Assembly (NCBI RefSeq): GCF_001418255.1
Contig: NZ_LIPV01000006.1
Location: 186,001 to 250,000, forward strand
DNA length: 64,000 nt
Origin: Thiomonas bhubaneswarensis
GTDB lineage: Bacteria; Pseudomonadota; Gammaproteobacteria; Burkholderiales; Burkholderiaceae_C
Direction: 5' to 3'
Below the pieces are notes generated by a model. It did no database searches and was not told where the DNA came from. It saw nothing but the letters and a program-made list of their open reading frames with translations. The position numbers and the translations under genes were made by a program. This document shows, piece by piece, positions 24,755 to 34,749 of this stretch. The first letter of the stretch is position 1; each line of letters opens with the position of its first letter.

Positions 24755-26059
24755 TCACAGGACGTAGCGCGACAGGTCTTCGTCGCGGGCAATGTCGCCC
24801 AGACGCTGGTTGACCAGGGCTGCGTCCACCTGCACGGTGACGTGCTGCGAGCCATCGGCGTGAAACGACACGTCTTCGAGCAGTCGCTCCATGACGGTGT
24901 GCAGACGTCGCGCACCAATGTTTTCGGTCTTCTCGTTCACCTGAAAGGCCACTTCGGCCATGCGCCGGATGCCGTCGGCGGTGAACTCGAGAAGCACGCC
25001 GTCAGTGGCGAGCAGTGCCACGTATTGCTTGGTCAGGCTGGCGTCGGTGCTGGTGAGAATGGCCTCGAAATCCGCGACCGACAGCGATTCGAGCTCCACC
25101 CGGATGGGAAAGCGGCCCTGCAATTCGGGAATCAGGTCGGAGGGCTTGGCGACGTGAAACGCCCCGCTGGCGATGAACAGGATGTGATCGGTGCGCACCA
25201 TGCCGTACTTGGTGCTCACGGTGGTGCCTTCCACCAGCGGCAGCAGATCGCGCTGCACGCCCTGGCGCGAGACGTCGGCGCCCTGGGTGTCGCTGCGCGA
25301 GGCGACCTTGTCGATCTCGTCGAGGAAGACGATGCCGTTCTGCTCCACCGCACGCAGCGCCCCGGCCTTGATCTCGTCTTCGTTGACCAGCTTCGAGGCC
25401 TCTTCGTCGATCAGCAGTTTCTGCGCTTCGCGCACGGTGAGCTTGCGCGTCTTGCTGCGGGTCTGGCCGAGGTTGGCGAACATGGCGCGGATCTGCTCGG
25501 TCATGTCTTCCATGCCGGGCGGGCCCATGATGTCCACGCTGGCCGGATGCACGGCGACGTCGATCTCGATTTCCTTGTCGTCGAGCTGACCCTCGCGCAG
25601 GCGCTTGCGCATGATCTGTCGCGTCAGGTTGTCGCCGCCTTCGCCCACCCCGGGCAGCAGCACGTCGAGGATGCGGTCTTCCGCGCGGTCTTCCGCGCGG
25701 CTGCGCTGCGACCGCATGGCGTCCTCGCGCGCCAGCTTCACGGCGGCTTCCATCAGATCGCGGATGATGGTGTCCACATCGCGGCCGACGTAACCCACCT
25801 CGGTGAACTTGGTGGCCTCCACCTTGATGAACGGCGCATTCGCCAGCTTGGCCAGGCGGCGTGCGATCTCCGTCTTGCCCACGCCGGTGGGGCCGATCAT
25901 TAGGATGTTCTTCGGCGTGATTTCATGTCGAAGCGGCTCGGCCACCTGCTGGCGGCGCCAGCGGTTGCGCAGTGCAATGGCCACCGCCTGCTTGGCCCTG
26001 GCCTGGCCGATCACGAAGCGGTCGAGTTCGGAGACGATTTCGCGGGGAGTCATGTTCAT
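24755..26059 (-). CDS. hslU: ATP-dependent protease ATPase subunit HslU
   Basis: HslU is the hexameric AAA+ unfoldase that feeds substrates to the HslV peptidase. The 434-residue product starts with [17 protein letters not shown] and has Walker [16 protein letters not shown] near residue 55, Walker B ending in [10 protein letters not shown], the variable I-domain between them, and the C-terminal arginine-finger region [15 protein letters not shown]. The extreme C-terminus LSRYVL is the peptide that docks into HslV. The start is ATG 26059 or ATG 26053, within five or eleven bases of the hslV stop; the genes form an operon. Confidence 0.96.
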   Translation of the reverse strand: MNMTPREIVSELDRFVIGQARAKQAVAIALRNRWRRQQVAEPLRHEITPKNILMIGPTGVGKTEIARRLAKLANAPFIKVEATKFTEVGYVGRDVDTIIRDLMEAAVKLAREDAMRSQRSRAEDRAEDRILDVLLPGVGEGGDNLTRQIMRKRLREGQLDDKEIEIDVAVHPASVDIMGPPGMEDMTEQIRAMFANLGQTRSKTRKLTVREAQKLLIDEEASKLVNEDEIKAGALRAVEQNGIVFLDEIDKVASRSDTQGADVSRQGVQRDLLPLVEGTTVSTKYGMVRTDHILFIASGAFHVAKPSDLIPELQGRFPIRVELESLSVADFEAILTSTDASLTKQYVALLATDGVLLEFTADGIRRMAEVAFQVNEKTENIGARRLHTVMERLLEDVSFHADGSQHVTVQVDAALVNQRLGDIARDEDLSRYVL

Positions 26060-26063
26060 GGGT

Positions 26064-26603
26064 TCATTCACCCAGGGTTTCAATGGTGTGCGACTGGTTG
26101 GTGTAGATGCAGATGTCGCCCGCGATCTGCAGCGATTTGGCGACGATCTCGCGCGGGCTCAGCGTGGTGTGTTCGAGCAGGGCGCGCGCGGCCGACTGCG
26201 CATAGGCGCCGCCCGAGCCGATGGCGACGATACCGTATTCGGGTTCGAGCACGTCGCCGTTGCCGGTGATGATGAGTGAGTGCTCGGCATCGGCCACCGA
26301 CAGCATGGCCTCCAGGCGGCGCAACATGCGGTCGGTGCGCCAGTCCTTGGCGAGTTCGACGGCGCTGCGCAACAACTGCCCCTGGTGTTTCTCCAGCTTG
26401 GCTTCGAAGCGCTCGAACAGGGTGAAGGCGTCTGCCGTACCGCCGGCGAAACCGGCCAGGATCTGATCGTTGTAAAGCCTGCGCACCTTGCGCGCGGTGG
26501 ACTTGACGACGATGTTGCCCAGCGTCACCTGGCCGTCGCCGCCCAGGGCAACGCGGGCGCCGCGGCGCACGCTGAGAATGGTGGTGCCGTGATATTGGTC
26601 CAT
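26064..26603 (-). CDS. hslV: ATP-dependent protease peptidase subunit HslV
   Basis: HslV is the proteasome-like N-terminal threonine peptidase of the HslUV complex. The 179-residue precursor begins [15 protein letters not shown]; removal of the first six residues exposes the catalytic Thr. Other family marks are GDGQVTLGN and [19 protein letters not shown] use ATG 26603 rather than the upstream in-frame ATG 26642, because the extra residues ([13 protein letters not shown]) are not conserved. hslU follows directly. No heat-shock promoter is obvious in the short space upstream. Confidence 0.96.
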   Translation of the reverse strand: MDQYHGTTILSVRRGARVALGGDGQVTLGNIVVKSTARKVRRLYNDQILAGFAGGTADAFTLFERFEAKLEKHQGQLLRSAVELAKDWRTDRMLRRLEAMLSVADAEHSLIITGNGDVLEPEYGIVAIGSGGAYAQSAARALLEHTTLSPREIVAKSLQIAGDICIYTNQSHTIETLGE

Positions 26604-26661
26604 GCGGGGATGTGAGGATGGGAAGGGAAAACTCAAGGGCAAGCAGGGCCGCCCCGGGCGC

Positions 26662-28599
26662 TCAGTCGCGGCGAAGCTGGATGAGCGCGTGTTCGTGCAA
26701 GCCGAGGATGCTGAACAGACCGGCGATGAGCCGGTGCACCCCGGTGAACTGCAGCGTCTTGCCCTGGTCGTGCTGCATCATGGCCCAGTTGAGCAGGGCG
26801 CCGGCACTGGAGAAATCGATTCGACGCAGCTGCCGCAGAGAAATGCTCAGTTGCTCATGCGCCTTGGCGGCCTGCTCCAGGGGACTGAGGAAGTCGCTGG
26901 AGCTGCCGACAATCTCGCCGCTGATGAGCAACTGCGCCGAGCGCGAGCCGCCCTGGCCGAGCATGGAGTGGGGATTCAGGCCGGAGCTTTTGAATTCGGT
27001 CGGCGGTGCCGAACCCTCTGCCGGGGAGACGGCACCCTCGGTTCCAGCCAGTTCGACGCTGGCGCGACTGGGCTCCCAGGTTGGGGGCGAGATCTCGTAG
27101 GTCACGCAGTAATCGAGCGCGATGGCGTCGAAATCGTCCTGCTGGTTGGCCAGGCGGAGCAGTTCGAGGCGCAAGGACCACCACTGCGGGTCGGCTTCGC
27201 GCTGCATGGCTGGCGCCTGCGCCTGACACAGCGACAGCAGCGACTCGGCTCCCGCGAGGGTGACGGTGCAGGCGCAGTGATTGAGCCGCTTCAAGGCATC
27301 GACCAGGACGGGCAGAGTGCCCGCCGAGAGCGCGCGAACCTCGGCGAAACTGATCTCGATGGCCGCCGGCGCGTTGGTCAGCAGCTTGCGCAGGCGCTCG
27401 GCCTGTGCGACATCGACGGTTGCGGAGAAGACCAATGAGGGCTTGAAGTTGCTCTGGGTCGGCTGGGTGCTCGCAGGCGCAGACGGCAGACCGTCGTCGG
27501 CCATCGGGGCCGAAGTCTGGAAGCGGCTGACAAAATCGACGACCAGCGCTTCGAACTTGTCGATCTGCCCCGAGGCGCGGAACAGGTCGAACAGCGCCAG
27601 CCAGAGTTCCTTCTCCGAGGACAGATCCTGGCAATTGGAGATGGCGTCTCGCAAGGCCGTTTCGGCAGCGGCGTCGTCACCGTTCGCGAAATCCATCACG
27701 GCCTGGTCGAACAGCGGGTTCGAGCTCAAGGCCTCGTGCACTTCCACCGCGAAGAAGGCGCTGGGCATGAAGTCGTTGCTCGAACGCAGCCAGCTGTCTC
27801 CCGAGGGCGCAGCCGTACGCGAGGGCAGGGCGTCGTCGCTGAGGCGGGTCGCTGCGGCAAGCGTGGGCTGTTCGTCGAACGGCACGGCCGCCGCAGCGCC
27901 GCCTGGGCGCGCAACCGGGGGCGGCGCACTGGGCACGAAGGGAACGGTCGGCGCATAGCCGGGCGGCTGCGTGGGCGGCCCGCCCGGGGCCGTCGTGGGG
28001 CTCGCCTGGGTGGACGGGCCGCTCGGGAGCTTGGTGGAGGCCGGCAGCGCCCCTGGCTTGGTGATCAGGGTCGTATCTGCGTAGGCCATGTCCGCCTTCC
28101 ATTCCAGAGTGCGGCTGGTGGCAGAGTCGGGCGCGGCGGTGTTTGCTGCAAGAGGCGCTGGCGCAGCGGTCAGAGGAGGCAGGCTGGTGATCGGCGGTTT
28201 GGTCTGGAATTGCCGAGTCAGGGGGCCTGGGCTGCGCGACCGAGTCGGGGCGGGTGCGTGGTCGCCCGCCATCGATTTTTCGATTTCGTTGATCTTGCGC
28301 AGCGTCTCGTCCCGATCGTGAACCGGGGCCGGCTGGGAAGTCAGCTCGGGCACGTTGGTCTGCAGGCTGTCATCCATGCCCAGATCGGTGGCCTCGCGCT
28401 TGCGCAACTTGCGCAGGCCATCGAGTTCGCGCTTGCGGATGAAATCGTCCTGCCGCTTCTGGTCTTCGCGGGCCTTGACCTTGGCGAGGTTCTCGTGTTC
28501 CTGCAGCGCCTGTTCGTCGGTCAGCGACCAGTCGCGCGTCGGGTTCTTGACGAAAGAACCCACCCGCTTCCAGAAACCACCTGAATCAGAACGGCTCAT
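26662..28599 (-). CDS. large protein with a C-terminal STAS-like domain
   Basis: A 645-residue soluble protein. The charged N-terminus ([20 protein letters not shown] then [18 protein letters not shown]) is likely helical. Residues about 90-300 are low-complexity Pro/Ala/Thr-rich linker. The segment [20 protein letters not shown] begins a helical repeat region. Two STAS-like blocks follow, one near [20 protein letters not shown] and one near the end ([20 protein letters not shown]). STAS modules sense ligands or partners. The function is unknown; related proteins sit beside hslUV and dksA in Burkholderiales. A degenerate repeat E core lies just past its stop (26643-26657). Confidence 0.7.
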   Translation of the reverse strand: MSRSDSGGFWKRVGSFVKNPTRDWSLTDEQALQEHENLAKVKAREDQKRQDDFIRKRELDGLRKLRKREATDLGMDDSLQTNVPELTSQPAPVHDRDETLRKINEIEKSMAGDHAPAPTRSRSPGPLTRQFQTKPPITSLPPLTAAPAPLAANTAAPDSATSRTLEWKADMAYADTTLITKPGALPASTKLPSGPSTQASPTTAPGGPPTQPPGYAPTVPFVPSAPPPVARPGGAAAAVPFDEQPTLAAATRLSDDALPSRTAAPSGDSWLRSSNDFMPSAFFAVEVHEALSSNPLFDQAVMDFANGDDAAAETALRDAISNCQDLSSEKELWLALFDLFRASGQIDKFEALVVDFVSRFQTSAPMADDGLPSAPASTQPTQSNFKPSLVFSATVDVAQAERLRKLLTNAPAAIEISFAEVRALSAGTLPVLVDALKRLNHCACTVTLAGAESLLSLCQAQAPAMQREADPQWWSLRLELLRLANQQDDFDAIALDYCVTYEISPPTWEPSRASVELAGTEGAVSPAEGSAPPTEFKSSGLNPHSMLGQGGSRSAQLLISGEIVGSSSDFLSPLEQAAKAHEQLSISLRQLRRIDFSSAGALLNWAMMQHDQGKTLQFTGVHRLIAGLFSILGLHEHALIQLRRD

Positions 28600-28663
28600 G
28601 CCCCTGCGGCCTCTACGTTGTGCATCTCCGCCCTGGTTGCAGGCGCGGAGATGCCCCGGTGAA

Positions 28664-29539
28664 TCAGTCGTTGAACATCTTCTGCTTGAGCTCGCGCCGT
28701 TGCTGGGCTTCGAGCGAAAGCGTCGCGGTCGGCCTGGCCAGCAGGCGGCCGATGCCGATGGGTTCGCCTGTCTCCTCGCACCAGCCGTAGTCGCCGCTGT
28801 CGATGCGCTGCAGCGATTGTTCGATCTTTTTCAGCAGCTTGCGTTCGCGGTCGCGGGTGCGCAGCTCCAGCGCATGCTCTTCCTCGATGGTGGCGCGGTC
28901 TGCCGGGTCGGGCACCAGCAGGGTGTCCTCGCGCAGGTGCTCGGTGGTTTCACCCGCGCTTTTGATCAGGTCTTCGCGCATGGTGCTGAGCAGGCGCTTG
29001 AAGTAATCGAGCTGAACCTCGTTCATGTACTCGCTCTCGGGCATGGCCAGCAGATCCTGCTCGGTCAGTTCGGAGGCCGATTTGTTCTTCCAGGCATTGG
29101 CATGCTTGGGGTCGGTTTTTCTGGGGGTGGGTTGAGTGATGGTGCTGCTCATGGAGCTTCTGTCGAGTCGGATAGGTTCAGGCGACTCCATGGCCGCCGA
29201 CAAGGGTTTTGAGCCGTGGAGTTTACTGACGCCAGAAGAAGAGGAACGCCGAAGTGTCGGCGTGGGTGTGACTTTTTTAACGGTAGGGGCGGGAGTGAGG
29301 GGTGCTGCGGGCATGGTCGGCGCTGTCGCTGCCGTTTTGGGGGTTTTCGCGACGGAAGCTGTCGCGGTCTTCGCACGTACAGGCTGCGGCGCGGATGCCG
29401 CCGGTGCTGCTGCCTTGCTCTTGCCTGCAGCTGCTTTGACCGCGGGTTTTTTTGCCGCAGTCACTGCCTGGCCTTTGCCAGGCGTTGCGACCGCTTTCTG
29501 AGGCGACTTGACCACGAAAATCCTCCCGAACTGTTTCAT
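28664..29539 (-). CDS. dksA: DksA-type RNA polymerase-binding regulator with long basic N-terminus
   Basis: DksA enters the RNA polymerase secondary channel and works with ppGpp. The C-terminal 150 residues are the conserved part: coiled coil (LLSTMREDLIKSAGETTEHL, with the DPADRATIEEE tip) and the finger region YGWCEETGEPIGIGRLLARP. Only one finger cysteine remains, and LSLEAQQRR replaces the second pair, so no zinc site is expected; this is common in Burkholderiales. About 140 residues ahead of it are Lys/Ala/Pro/Thr-rich, like a histone H1 tail. Start is uncertain: ATG 29539 is used. ATG 29152 would give a 162-residue canonical DksA, and GTG 29638 is also possible, since a Lys/Ala-rich frame continues that far. 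Confidence 0.8.
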   Translation of the reverse strand: MKQFGRIFVVKSPQKAVATPGKGQAVTAAKKPAVKAAAGKSKAAAPAASAPQPVRAKTATASVAKTPKTAATAPTMPAAPLTPAPTVKKVTPTPTLRRSSSSGVSKLHGSKPLSAAMESPEPIRLDRSSMSSTITQPTPRKTDPKHANAWKNKSASELTEQDLLAMPESEYMNEVQLDYFKRLLSTMREDLIKSAGETTEHLREDTLLVPDPADRATIEEEHALELRTRDRERKLLKKIEQSLQRIDSGDYGWCEETGEPIGIGRLLARPTATLSLEAQQRRELKQKMFND

Positions 29540-29800
29540 CCGACGGCTTATTGCCGCCTGAACTGCCGCGTCGCTTGGCCAGGCTGGATCAACCCCGGCG
29601 GGGATCAACCCACGCGCTTTCACGGCAGACTCATGCACTGCCTTCGTGGCCCCCTTCGTCGCCCTTTTCGCGGCCTTGTCAGTGACGAGTCTCTGCCGAG
29701 CGTATCAAGGCGATCCTGAGCTTATCTCCTGCATGACCACCGTTGTCTGGCCTTGCCAAAACCGCCCGATTCTATTCATTTCGGGTGACGGGGCAAGCCG

Positions 29801-30889
29801 TCAGGCAACGAGGCATTGTTTCAGTCCTTGCTCCAGAATGTCGCGCGGCAGATCGATGCCGATGAACACCATCTTGCTCTGGCGCTGTTCCTGCGGACCC
29901 CAGGGCGCGGCAAGATCGCTGCCCATGAGCTGGTGCACGCCCTGGAACACGACCTTGCGGTCGATGCCCTGCATGTTGAGCACACCCTTGTAGCGCAGCA
30001 TGCGCGGGCCGTAGACCTGCACGATGGCGCCGAGAAAGTCTTCGAGTTTGGCGGGGTCGAAGGGCTGGTCGGCGCGGTAAACGAAGGATTTCACGTCGTC
30101 GTCGTGATGGTGATGGTGCGGGTGGTTGCAGTGCTCGCCGTGCGCATGATCGTGGTGATCGTGATCGTGATCGTGATCGTGATCGTGATCGTGATCGTGA
30201 TCGTGATCGTGATCGTGATCGTGATCGTCGGCCTTGAGGAAATCGGGGTCGATGTCGAGCTTGGCGTTGAGGTTGAAGCCTTTGAGGTCGAGCACTTGCG
30301 AAAGCGGCACCTCGCCGAAATGCACCACGCTTTGCTTGGCACGCGGGTTCATGTGGGCGAGCCGGTGCTGCAGCGCGGCGAGTTCGTCGGCGCTCACCAG
30401 ATCGGCCTTGCTGATGAAAATCTGGTCGGCAAAACCCACCTGGCGGCGTGCTTCCTGGCGGGTATCGAGCTGCTGGTTGGCGTGCTTGGCATCGACCAGG
30501 GTGAGGATGGCGTCGAGCATGTACTGGCTGGCGACCTCGTCGTCCATGAAAAAGGTCTGCGCCACCGGGCCGGGGTCGGCCACGCCCGTGGTTTCGATGA
30601 TCACGCGGTCGAACACCAGTTCGCCCTTGCGACGCTTGGCGGCCAGGTCGGCCAGCGTGGCCCGCAGGTCGTCGCGTATGGTGCAGCAGATGCAGCCGTT
30701 GGACATCTGCACGATCTGCTCGCCCGCTTCCTGCACCAGGATGTCGCTGTCGATGTTTTCCTCGCCGAACTCGTTTTCGATCACGGCGATCTTGGAGCCG
30801 TGCGCTTCGTGCAGCACGCGCTTGAGCAGGGTGGTTTTGCCGCTGCCGAGAAAGCCGGTGAGGATGGTGGCGGGGATGAGGGTGGCCAT
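29801..30889 (-). CDS. COG0523/CobW-family GTPase with His-Asp repeat (metal chaperone)
   Basis: COG0523 GTPases insert or traffic metals, often zinc or cobalt. The 362-residue protein has the P-loop GFLGSGKTTLL (about 12-22), the metal-binding CxCC motif in NGCICCTIRDD (Cys66, Cys68, Cys69) and a guanine-specificity region SKADLV (about 160). Residues 221-270 are a metal-binding linker of alternating Asp-His plus HHDHAHGEHCNHPHHHHHDD, then the CobW C-terminal domain. The Asp-His run is encoded by a perfect hexamer tandem repeat (30155-30226). ATG 30889 has AAGGA about 9 bases upstream. The metal is unknown; I saw no Zur site in the 67-base gap. Confidence 0.9.
   Translation of the reverse strand: MATLIPATILTGFLGSGKTTLLKRVLHEAHGSKIAVIENEFGEENIDSDILVQEAGEQIVQMSNGCICCTIRDDLRATLADLAAKRRKGELVFDRVIIETTGVADPGPVAQTFFMDDEVASQYMLDAILTLVDAKHANQQLDTRQEARRQVGFADQIFISKADLVSADELAALQHRLAHMNPRAKQSVVHFGEVPLSQVLDLKGFNLNAKLDIDPDFLKADDHDHDHDHDHDHDHDHDHDHDHDHHDHAHGEHCNHPHHHHHDDDVKSFVYRADQPFDPAKLEDFLGAIVQVYGPRMLRYKGVLNMQGIDRKVVFQGVHQLMGSDLAAPWGPQEQRQSKMVFIGIDLPRDILEQGLKQCLVA
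30155..30226. repeat. 12-copy perfect hexanucleotide tandem repeat
   Basis: Twelve uninterrupted copies of GTGATC (GATCAC on the coding strand, one Asp-His dipeptide each) lie inside the CobW-family gene. Gain or loss of a copy keeps the frame and changes the His-rich arm by two residues, so slipped-strand mispairing would tune length rather than switch the gene off. The tract also packs twelve GATC sites into 72 bp. Confidence 0.95.
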
Positions 30890-30956
30890 GGAGATTCGTC
30901 CTTGAAAGAAGCAGGGCAAAGAGATCGGGGCGATCGGCGAAAAATCAACCGGCAGA

Positions 30957-32138
30957 TCAACAGCGACGCAGCAGCAGCCCCTTGAGGTACTCGCCTTCGG
31001 GGAAGTGCAGGCTCAAGGGGTGATCGAGCCCGGCGCCCGTACGGGCGACGATCTGGGCGTCTGCACCCGCGTCGAGCGCGGCACCGGCGACGATTTTCTG
31101 GAACAACTCGGCGCTGACGCCGCCCGAGCATGAAAACGTGAACAGCCAGCCGCCCGGCGGCAAGAGATGGAACGCGAGGCGATTGATGTCCTTGTACGCC
31201 CGGGAGGCACGCTCGACCTGCTGCGGGGTGGCGGCGAATTTGGGTGGGTCGAGCACGATGGCGTCGAACTGCGCGCCCTCGTCGCGCAGGCGGCGCAGTG
31301 TGGCGTTGACGTCAGCGTCGAGGAAGGTCGTGCGTGCGGCATTGAAGCCGTTCAGGGCCACATGCTCGGCCGCGAGGGCCAGCGCGGGCGCGGAGGAATC
31401 GACCGAGACGACCTGCTCTGCGCCACCGGCCAGGGCGGCGAGCGAGAAGCCGCCGGTGTAGCTGAAGCAGTTGAGCACGCGCTGCGCAGCTTGAGCGCGC
31501 ACGAGTTCGGTGAAGCGGGCGCGGGCATCGCGCTGGTCGAGGTAGAAGCCGGTCTTGTGACCGGTGGCGACATCGACTTTCAGCCGCAGGCCGTTTTCGC
31601 GGATCTCGACTTGCGTGGGGCCGTCTCCGAGCAGCCATCCGGTCGACGCGGCCAGGCCTTCGCGCTCGCGCAGGGCGGCGTCCGAGCGCTCATAGATGCG
31701 TACCTCGGGCATCAACTCATGCAACGCTGCGACAAGCACCGATTTCCAGCGCTCGATGCCCGCGCTCCCCGCCTGCAGTACCACGATGTCGTCATAACGA
31801 TCGACGATGCAGCCGGGCAGGCTATCGCTTTCGCCGTGCACCAGTCGGCAAGCGCCGAGGTCGATCCCCAGCGCTTGACGGCGGGCGATCGCGGCGCGCA
31901 GGCGCGAGGCGAAAAACCCCGCGTCGATGCGCTCGTTGGCGTCGAAACTCCAGGCGCGCAGCCGGATCTGCGAAGCCGGGCTGTACGCCGCCCAGGCCAG
32001 GAACTGTCCGTCGGAAGATTCCACCCGCACGGTCTCGCCCGAGTCGGCGCCGCCCTTGGCAATGGAACTGGCGAAGACCCAGGGATGGCGGCGCAGCAAG
32101 GAGCGGTCCTTGCCGGGATGCAGGCGTATGACTTTCAT
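30957..32138 (-). CDS. rlmI: class I SAM-dependent rRNA methyltransferase (RlmI/PUA type)
   Basis: This group methylates cytosine in 23S rRNA using S-adenosylmethionine. The 393-residue protein has an N-terminal PUA domain (HPGKDRSLLRRHPWVFASSI), a middle linker domain, and a Rossmann methyltransferase domain with VLNCFSYTGGFSLAALAGG (SAM motif, about residues 215-233) and FDAIVLDPPKFA (catalytic region, about 288-299). The catalytic Cys is probably that in FTFSCSGG. Its ATG overlaps the stop of xerC by four bases, so they are co-transcribed. The exact target base is inferred from the family. Confidence 0.87.
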   Translation of the reverse strand: MKVIRLHPGKDRSLLRRHPWVFASSIAKGGADSGETVRVESSDGQFLAWAAYSPASQIRLRAWSFDANERIDAGFFASRLRAAIARRQALGIDLGACRLVHGESDSLPGCIVDRYDDIVVLQAGSAGIERWKSVLVAALHELMPEVRIYERSDAALREREGLAASTGWLLGDGPTQVEIRENGLRLKVDVATGHKTGFYLDQRDARARFTELVRAQAAQRVLNCFSYTGGFSLAALAGGAEQVVSVDSSAPALALAAEHVALNGFNAARTTFLDADVNATLRRLRDEGAQFDAIVLDPPKFAATPQQVERASRAYKDINRLAFHLLPPGGWLFTFSCSGGVSAELFQKIVAGAALDAGADAQIVARTGAGLDHPLSLHFPEGEYLKGLLLRRC

Positions 32139-33169
32139 GGCTTTTTGCGGGCGCGCGGGTGTGCGGCGTCGTACACCTTGGCCAGATGCTGGAAGTCAAG
32201 GCGGGTATAGACCTGGGTGGTCGCGATGCTGGAATGGCCGAGCAATTCCTGCACCGCGCGCAGGTCGCCGCTGGACTGCAGCACGTGCGAGGCGAAGGAA
32301 TGGCGCAGCATGTGCGGATGCACGCGCGCATCCAGCCCGGCGGCGCGGGCTTGCTCGCGCAATTCCAGCCAGACCCGCTGCGGCGTGATGCGGCCACCGC
32401 GTGCGCCCAGAAACAATGCGGCGTGGGCATCGGCATCAGCTTCGGGTCGCAGCAGCGAGGTTCTCACCGCAAGCCACTGCTGCAAGGCGAGCAGGGCGGG
32501 GCGACCGATGGGCACGCTGCGGCGCTTGTTGCCCTTGCCGGTAACGGTGGCTTCAGCGGCGTCCCAGTCGATCCAGCCGCGGGCGGTGGGGCTGGCATGC
32601 ACGTCCAGCCCGGTGAGTTCGGACACGCGCAGGCCGCTTGAATACAGCAGCTCGGCCATGGCGTGGGCGCGTGCGCTGCGAGTCGCCAGCGGTTCGGCCT
32701 GAGGGGGACGTGCCGCGCGTAAGGCTTCGGGCGTCTGGGCCTGCGCGTCAAAGGCGGCCAGCGCTACGGCCTGATCGACCGACAAGGCCTTGGGCAGCGG
32801 CTTGGGCGCTTTGGGCGGGCGGATGTCCTGCACCGGGTTGGCGGCGACAAGGCCCAGCCGTCCCATCCAGCGAAAAAAGCTGCGCCACGCCGACAGCCGT
32901 GCGGCAATGGCGCGCGGGCTCATGCCGGCGGCATGGAGCTGCGCGGCCCAGCGGCGGATGTGCTGCGATTCGATCGGCGCGCCGCCCAGCGTCTGCGCAC
33001 GCTGCAGTAGATCGTCGAGGTCGCGCCGGTAGTTGACTAGGGTGCCTTCGGCCAGACGACGCCCGGTCTGGGCGTGGACAAGGTAATCCGCCACCCGTTG
33101 CCGCAAATCCGGCAAGGTGGACGCCGACATGGACGAAGACGTGGAAGGCGGCTGAACGGGCGCGGTCAT
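32135..33169 (-). CDS. xerC: tyrosine recombinase XerC
   Basis: XerC, with XerD, resolves chromosome dimers at dif. The 344-residue protein has the N-terminal SAM-like DNA-binding domain (EGTLVNYRRDLDDLLQRAQT), then the catalytic domain. The first catalytic Arg is in YSSGLRVSELTGLDV, a Lys in TGKGNKRRSVPIG, and the His-x-x-Arg pair in HMLRHSFASHVLQ, followed by LLGHSSIATTQVYTRLD with the nucleophilic Tyr. The insert around residues 135-165 (AQTPEALRAARPPQAEPLAT) is longer than in E. coli XerC. It follows the DUF484 gene, as in many proteobacteria. Confidence 0.92.
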   Translation of the reverse strand: MTAPVQPPSTSSSMSASTLPDLRQRVADYLVHAQTGRRLAEGTLVNYRRDLDDLLQRAQTLGGAPIESQHIRRWAAQLHAAGMSPRAIAARLSAWRSFFRWMGRLGLVAANPVQDIRPPKAPKPLPKALSVDQAVALAAFDAQAQTPEALRAARPPQAEPLATRSARAHAMAELLYSSGLRVSELTGLDVHASPTARGWIDWDAAEATVTGKGNKRRSVPIGRPALLALQQWLAVRTSLLRPEADADAHAALFLGARGGRITPQRVWLELREQARAAGLDARVHPHMLRHSFASHVLQSSGDLRAVQELLGHSSIATTQVYTRLDFQHLAKVYDAAHPRARKKP

Positions 33170-33197
33170 GCGAGGGCGGCGGAAGGCCAGCGCGCCT

Positions 33198-33869
33198 TTA
33201 GCGGGCGATCAGGCCCACAAGCGCGGCGCTGGCCAGCTGGCCGATGAGGGTGAGGAAATCGGTGCCCATGTCGGCGGTGAAGCGCTGGCTGTCAGGGGAG
33301 GCCAGCACCAGAAGCCCCATGCACATGCTGGTGTGCGGGTTCTGCAGCGGGATGAGCGCGAGCGACTGCGCCATCTGCGCGTCGGGCAGCCAGTGCGCGG
33401 CTTCGAAACCCGGATTGGGTCCGACGAAGGGCGCTGCCAGGCTGGCGGCGAAGGTCTTGGCGTCGTCGCTCACCCCGGTGGCGAAATCGAGCGCGGCGAA
33501 CTGTTCGCGCACGGGCCAGAGCTTGAGCGCGGTCATCGGCAAATCGAAGCCGGTCTTGAGCGCGTCTTGCAGGGATTGCGGCAGTTGCGCCGGTTCGCCC
33601 TGCTGCGCCAGCATGACATCGCGCGCCCACAGCAGCAGCTTGCCCGCCAGGGTTTCGTTGTCCACGGCGTTGCGCATCATCGCGGCGAGGCGATGTTCCA
33701 GGGTGCGCATTTTGTCGCGCAGCATTTCCATCTGCCGCTCCTGCAGCGACACGGCACGGTTGCCATGCGGGCTTTGCAGTTGCACCGTGGTGAGCAGCTC
33801 GGCGTGGCGTTCGAAAAATTCGGGATTGGCGGCGAGATAGGCCGCCAGGTCGTGTTCGCTCAGTTCCAT
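33198..33869 (-). CDS. DUF484 family protein
   Basis: A 223-residue cytoplasmic protein with the DUF484 start ELSEHDLAAYLAANPEFFER, a coiled-coil segment (SLQERQMEMLRDKMRTLEHR) and a GAF-like C-terminal half. The family usually lies between dapF and xerC, as here, and its role is not known. ATG 33869 has GGAG about 7 bases upstream; the longer frame upstream reads antisense-like material in the dapF gene. Confidence 0.88.
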   Translation of the reverse strand: MELSEHDLAAYLAANPEFFERHAELLTTVQLQSPHGNRAVSLQERQMEMLRDKMRTLEHRLAAMMRNAVDNETLAGKLLLWARDVMLAQQGEPAQLPQSLQDALKTGFDLPMTALKLWPVREQFAALDFATGVSDDAKTFAASLAAPFVGPNPGFEAAHWLPDAQMAQSLALIPLQNPHTSMCMGLLVLASPDSQRFTADMGTDFLTLIGQLASAALVGLIAR

Positions 33870-33883
33870 CAGGTTCTCCAGAG

Positions 33884-34747
33884 TCAGGGCAGGTCGGGCA
33901 GGGCTATAAGTCCGTCGAAGACGAAGGCGGCCGGGCCGGTCATGTGGACGGGCTGACCCGGCCCCGCCCAGGCGATGGTCAGCAGGCCGCCGCGGGTTTC
34001 CACATCGACCGAGTCGCGGAGCCAGCCATGGCGCAGACCCGCCACCACGGCAGCGCAGGCGCCGGTGCCGCAGGCGAGGGTTTCGCCGGCGCCGCGCTCC
34101 CACACCCGCAGGCGGATGTGGTGGGCATCGACGATCTGCATGAAGCCGGCGTTGACGCGCTTGGGAAAGCGCGGGTGATGTTCGATGCGCGGGCCGTCGC
34201 TATGCACCGGGGCGGCGTCCACGTCGTCCACCCGCTGCACCGCGTGCGGATTGCCCATCGACAGCACGCTGATCCAGGCGGTTGCGCCGTCGATGTCGAG
34301 CGGCCATTGTTCCCATGCGTCCACCTGCCGGGGCGACAGGCCGCTGGCGTCGAAAGGCACTTGCGGCAGGTTGAAAACCGGGGCGCCCATGTCCACGGTG
34401 ACCCGGCCGTCGGCCTGCAGTTCGGGCTCGATGATCCCGGAGAGCGTCTGCACCCGGATGCGGCGCTTGTCGGTCAGCCCCTTGCCATGTACATAGGCGA
34501 CGAAGCAGCGTGCGCCGTTGCCGCATTGCTCAACCTCGCCGCCGTCGGCGTTGAAAATGCGGTAGCGGAAATCCACCTCGGACGACGGCGGCGGCTCGAC
34601 CATCAGGATCTGGTCGGCGCCTACGCCGAAATGCCGGTCGGCCAGCAGACGCAACTGCGCCGCGCTCAGCGCGATCGGCGCCCGGGTGGCGTCTAGCACG
34701 ACAAAGTCGTTGCCGGCGCCGTGCATCTTGGTGAACGCGAGTTGCAT
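33884..34747 (-). CDS. dapF: diaminopimelate epimerase
   Basis: DapF interconverts LL- and meso-diaminopimelate for lysine and peptidoglycan synthesis. The 287-residue protein has [20 protein letters not shown] at the start and both catalytic cysteines: Cys75 in [10 protein letters not shown] and Cys226 in [11 protein letters not shown]. Asn and Glu substrate-binding residues are in GNPHAVQ and [11 protein letters not shown] 34747 lies two bases from the stop of the upstream acyltransferase gene, so the genes form an operon. Confidence 0.96.
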   Translation of the reverse strand: MQLAFTKMHGAGNDFVVLDATRAPIALSAAQLRLLADRHFGVGADQILMVEPPPSSEVDFRYRIFNADGGEVEQCGNGARCFVAYVHGKGLTDKRRIRVQTLSGIIEPELQADGRVTVDMGAPVFNLPQVPFDASGLSPRQVDAWEQWPLDIDGATAWISVLSMGNPHAVQRVDDVDAAPVHSDGPRIEHHPRFPKRVNAGFMQIVDAHHIRLRVWERGAGETLACGTGACAAVVAGLRHGWLRDSVDVETRGGLLTIAWAGPGQPVHMTGPAAFVFDGLIALPDLP

Positions 34748-34749
34748 GG

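Noticed and set aside
30155-30226. CRISPR array or origin-like iterons
   Set aside because: The units are perfect hexamers without spacers and lie inside a coding sequence.
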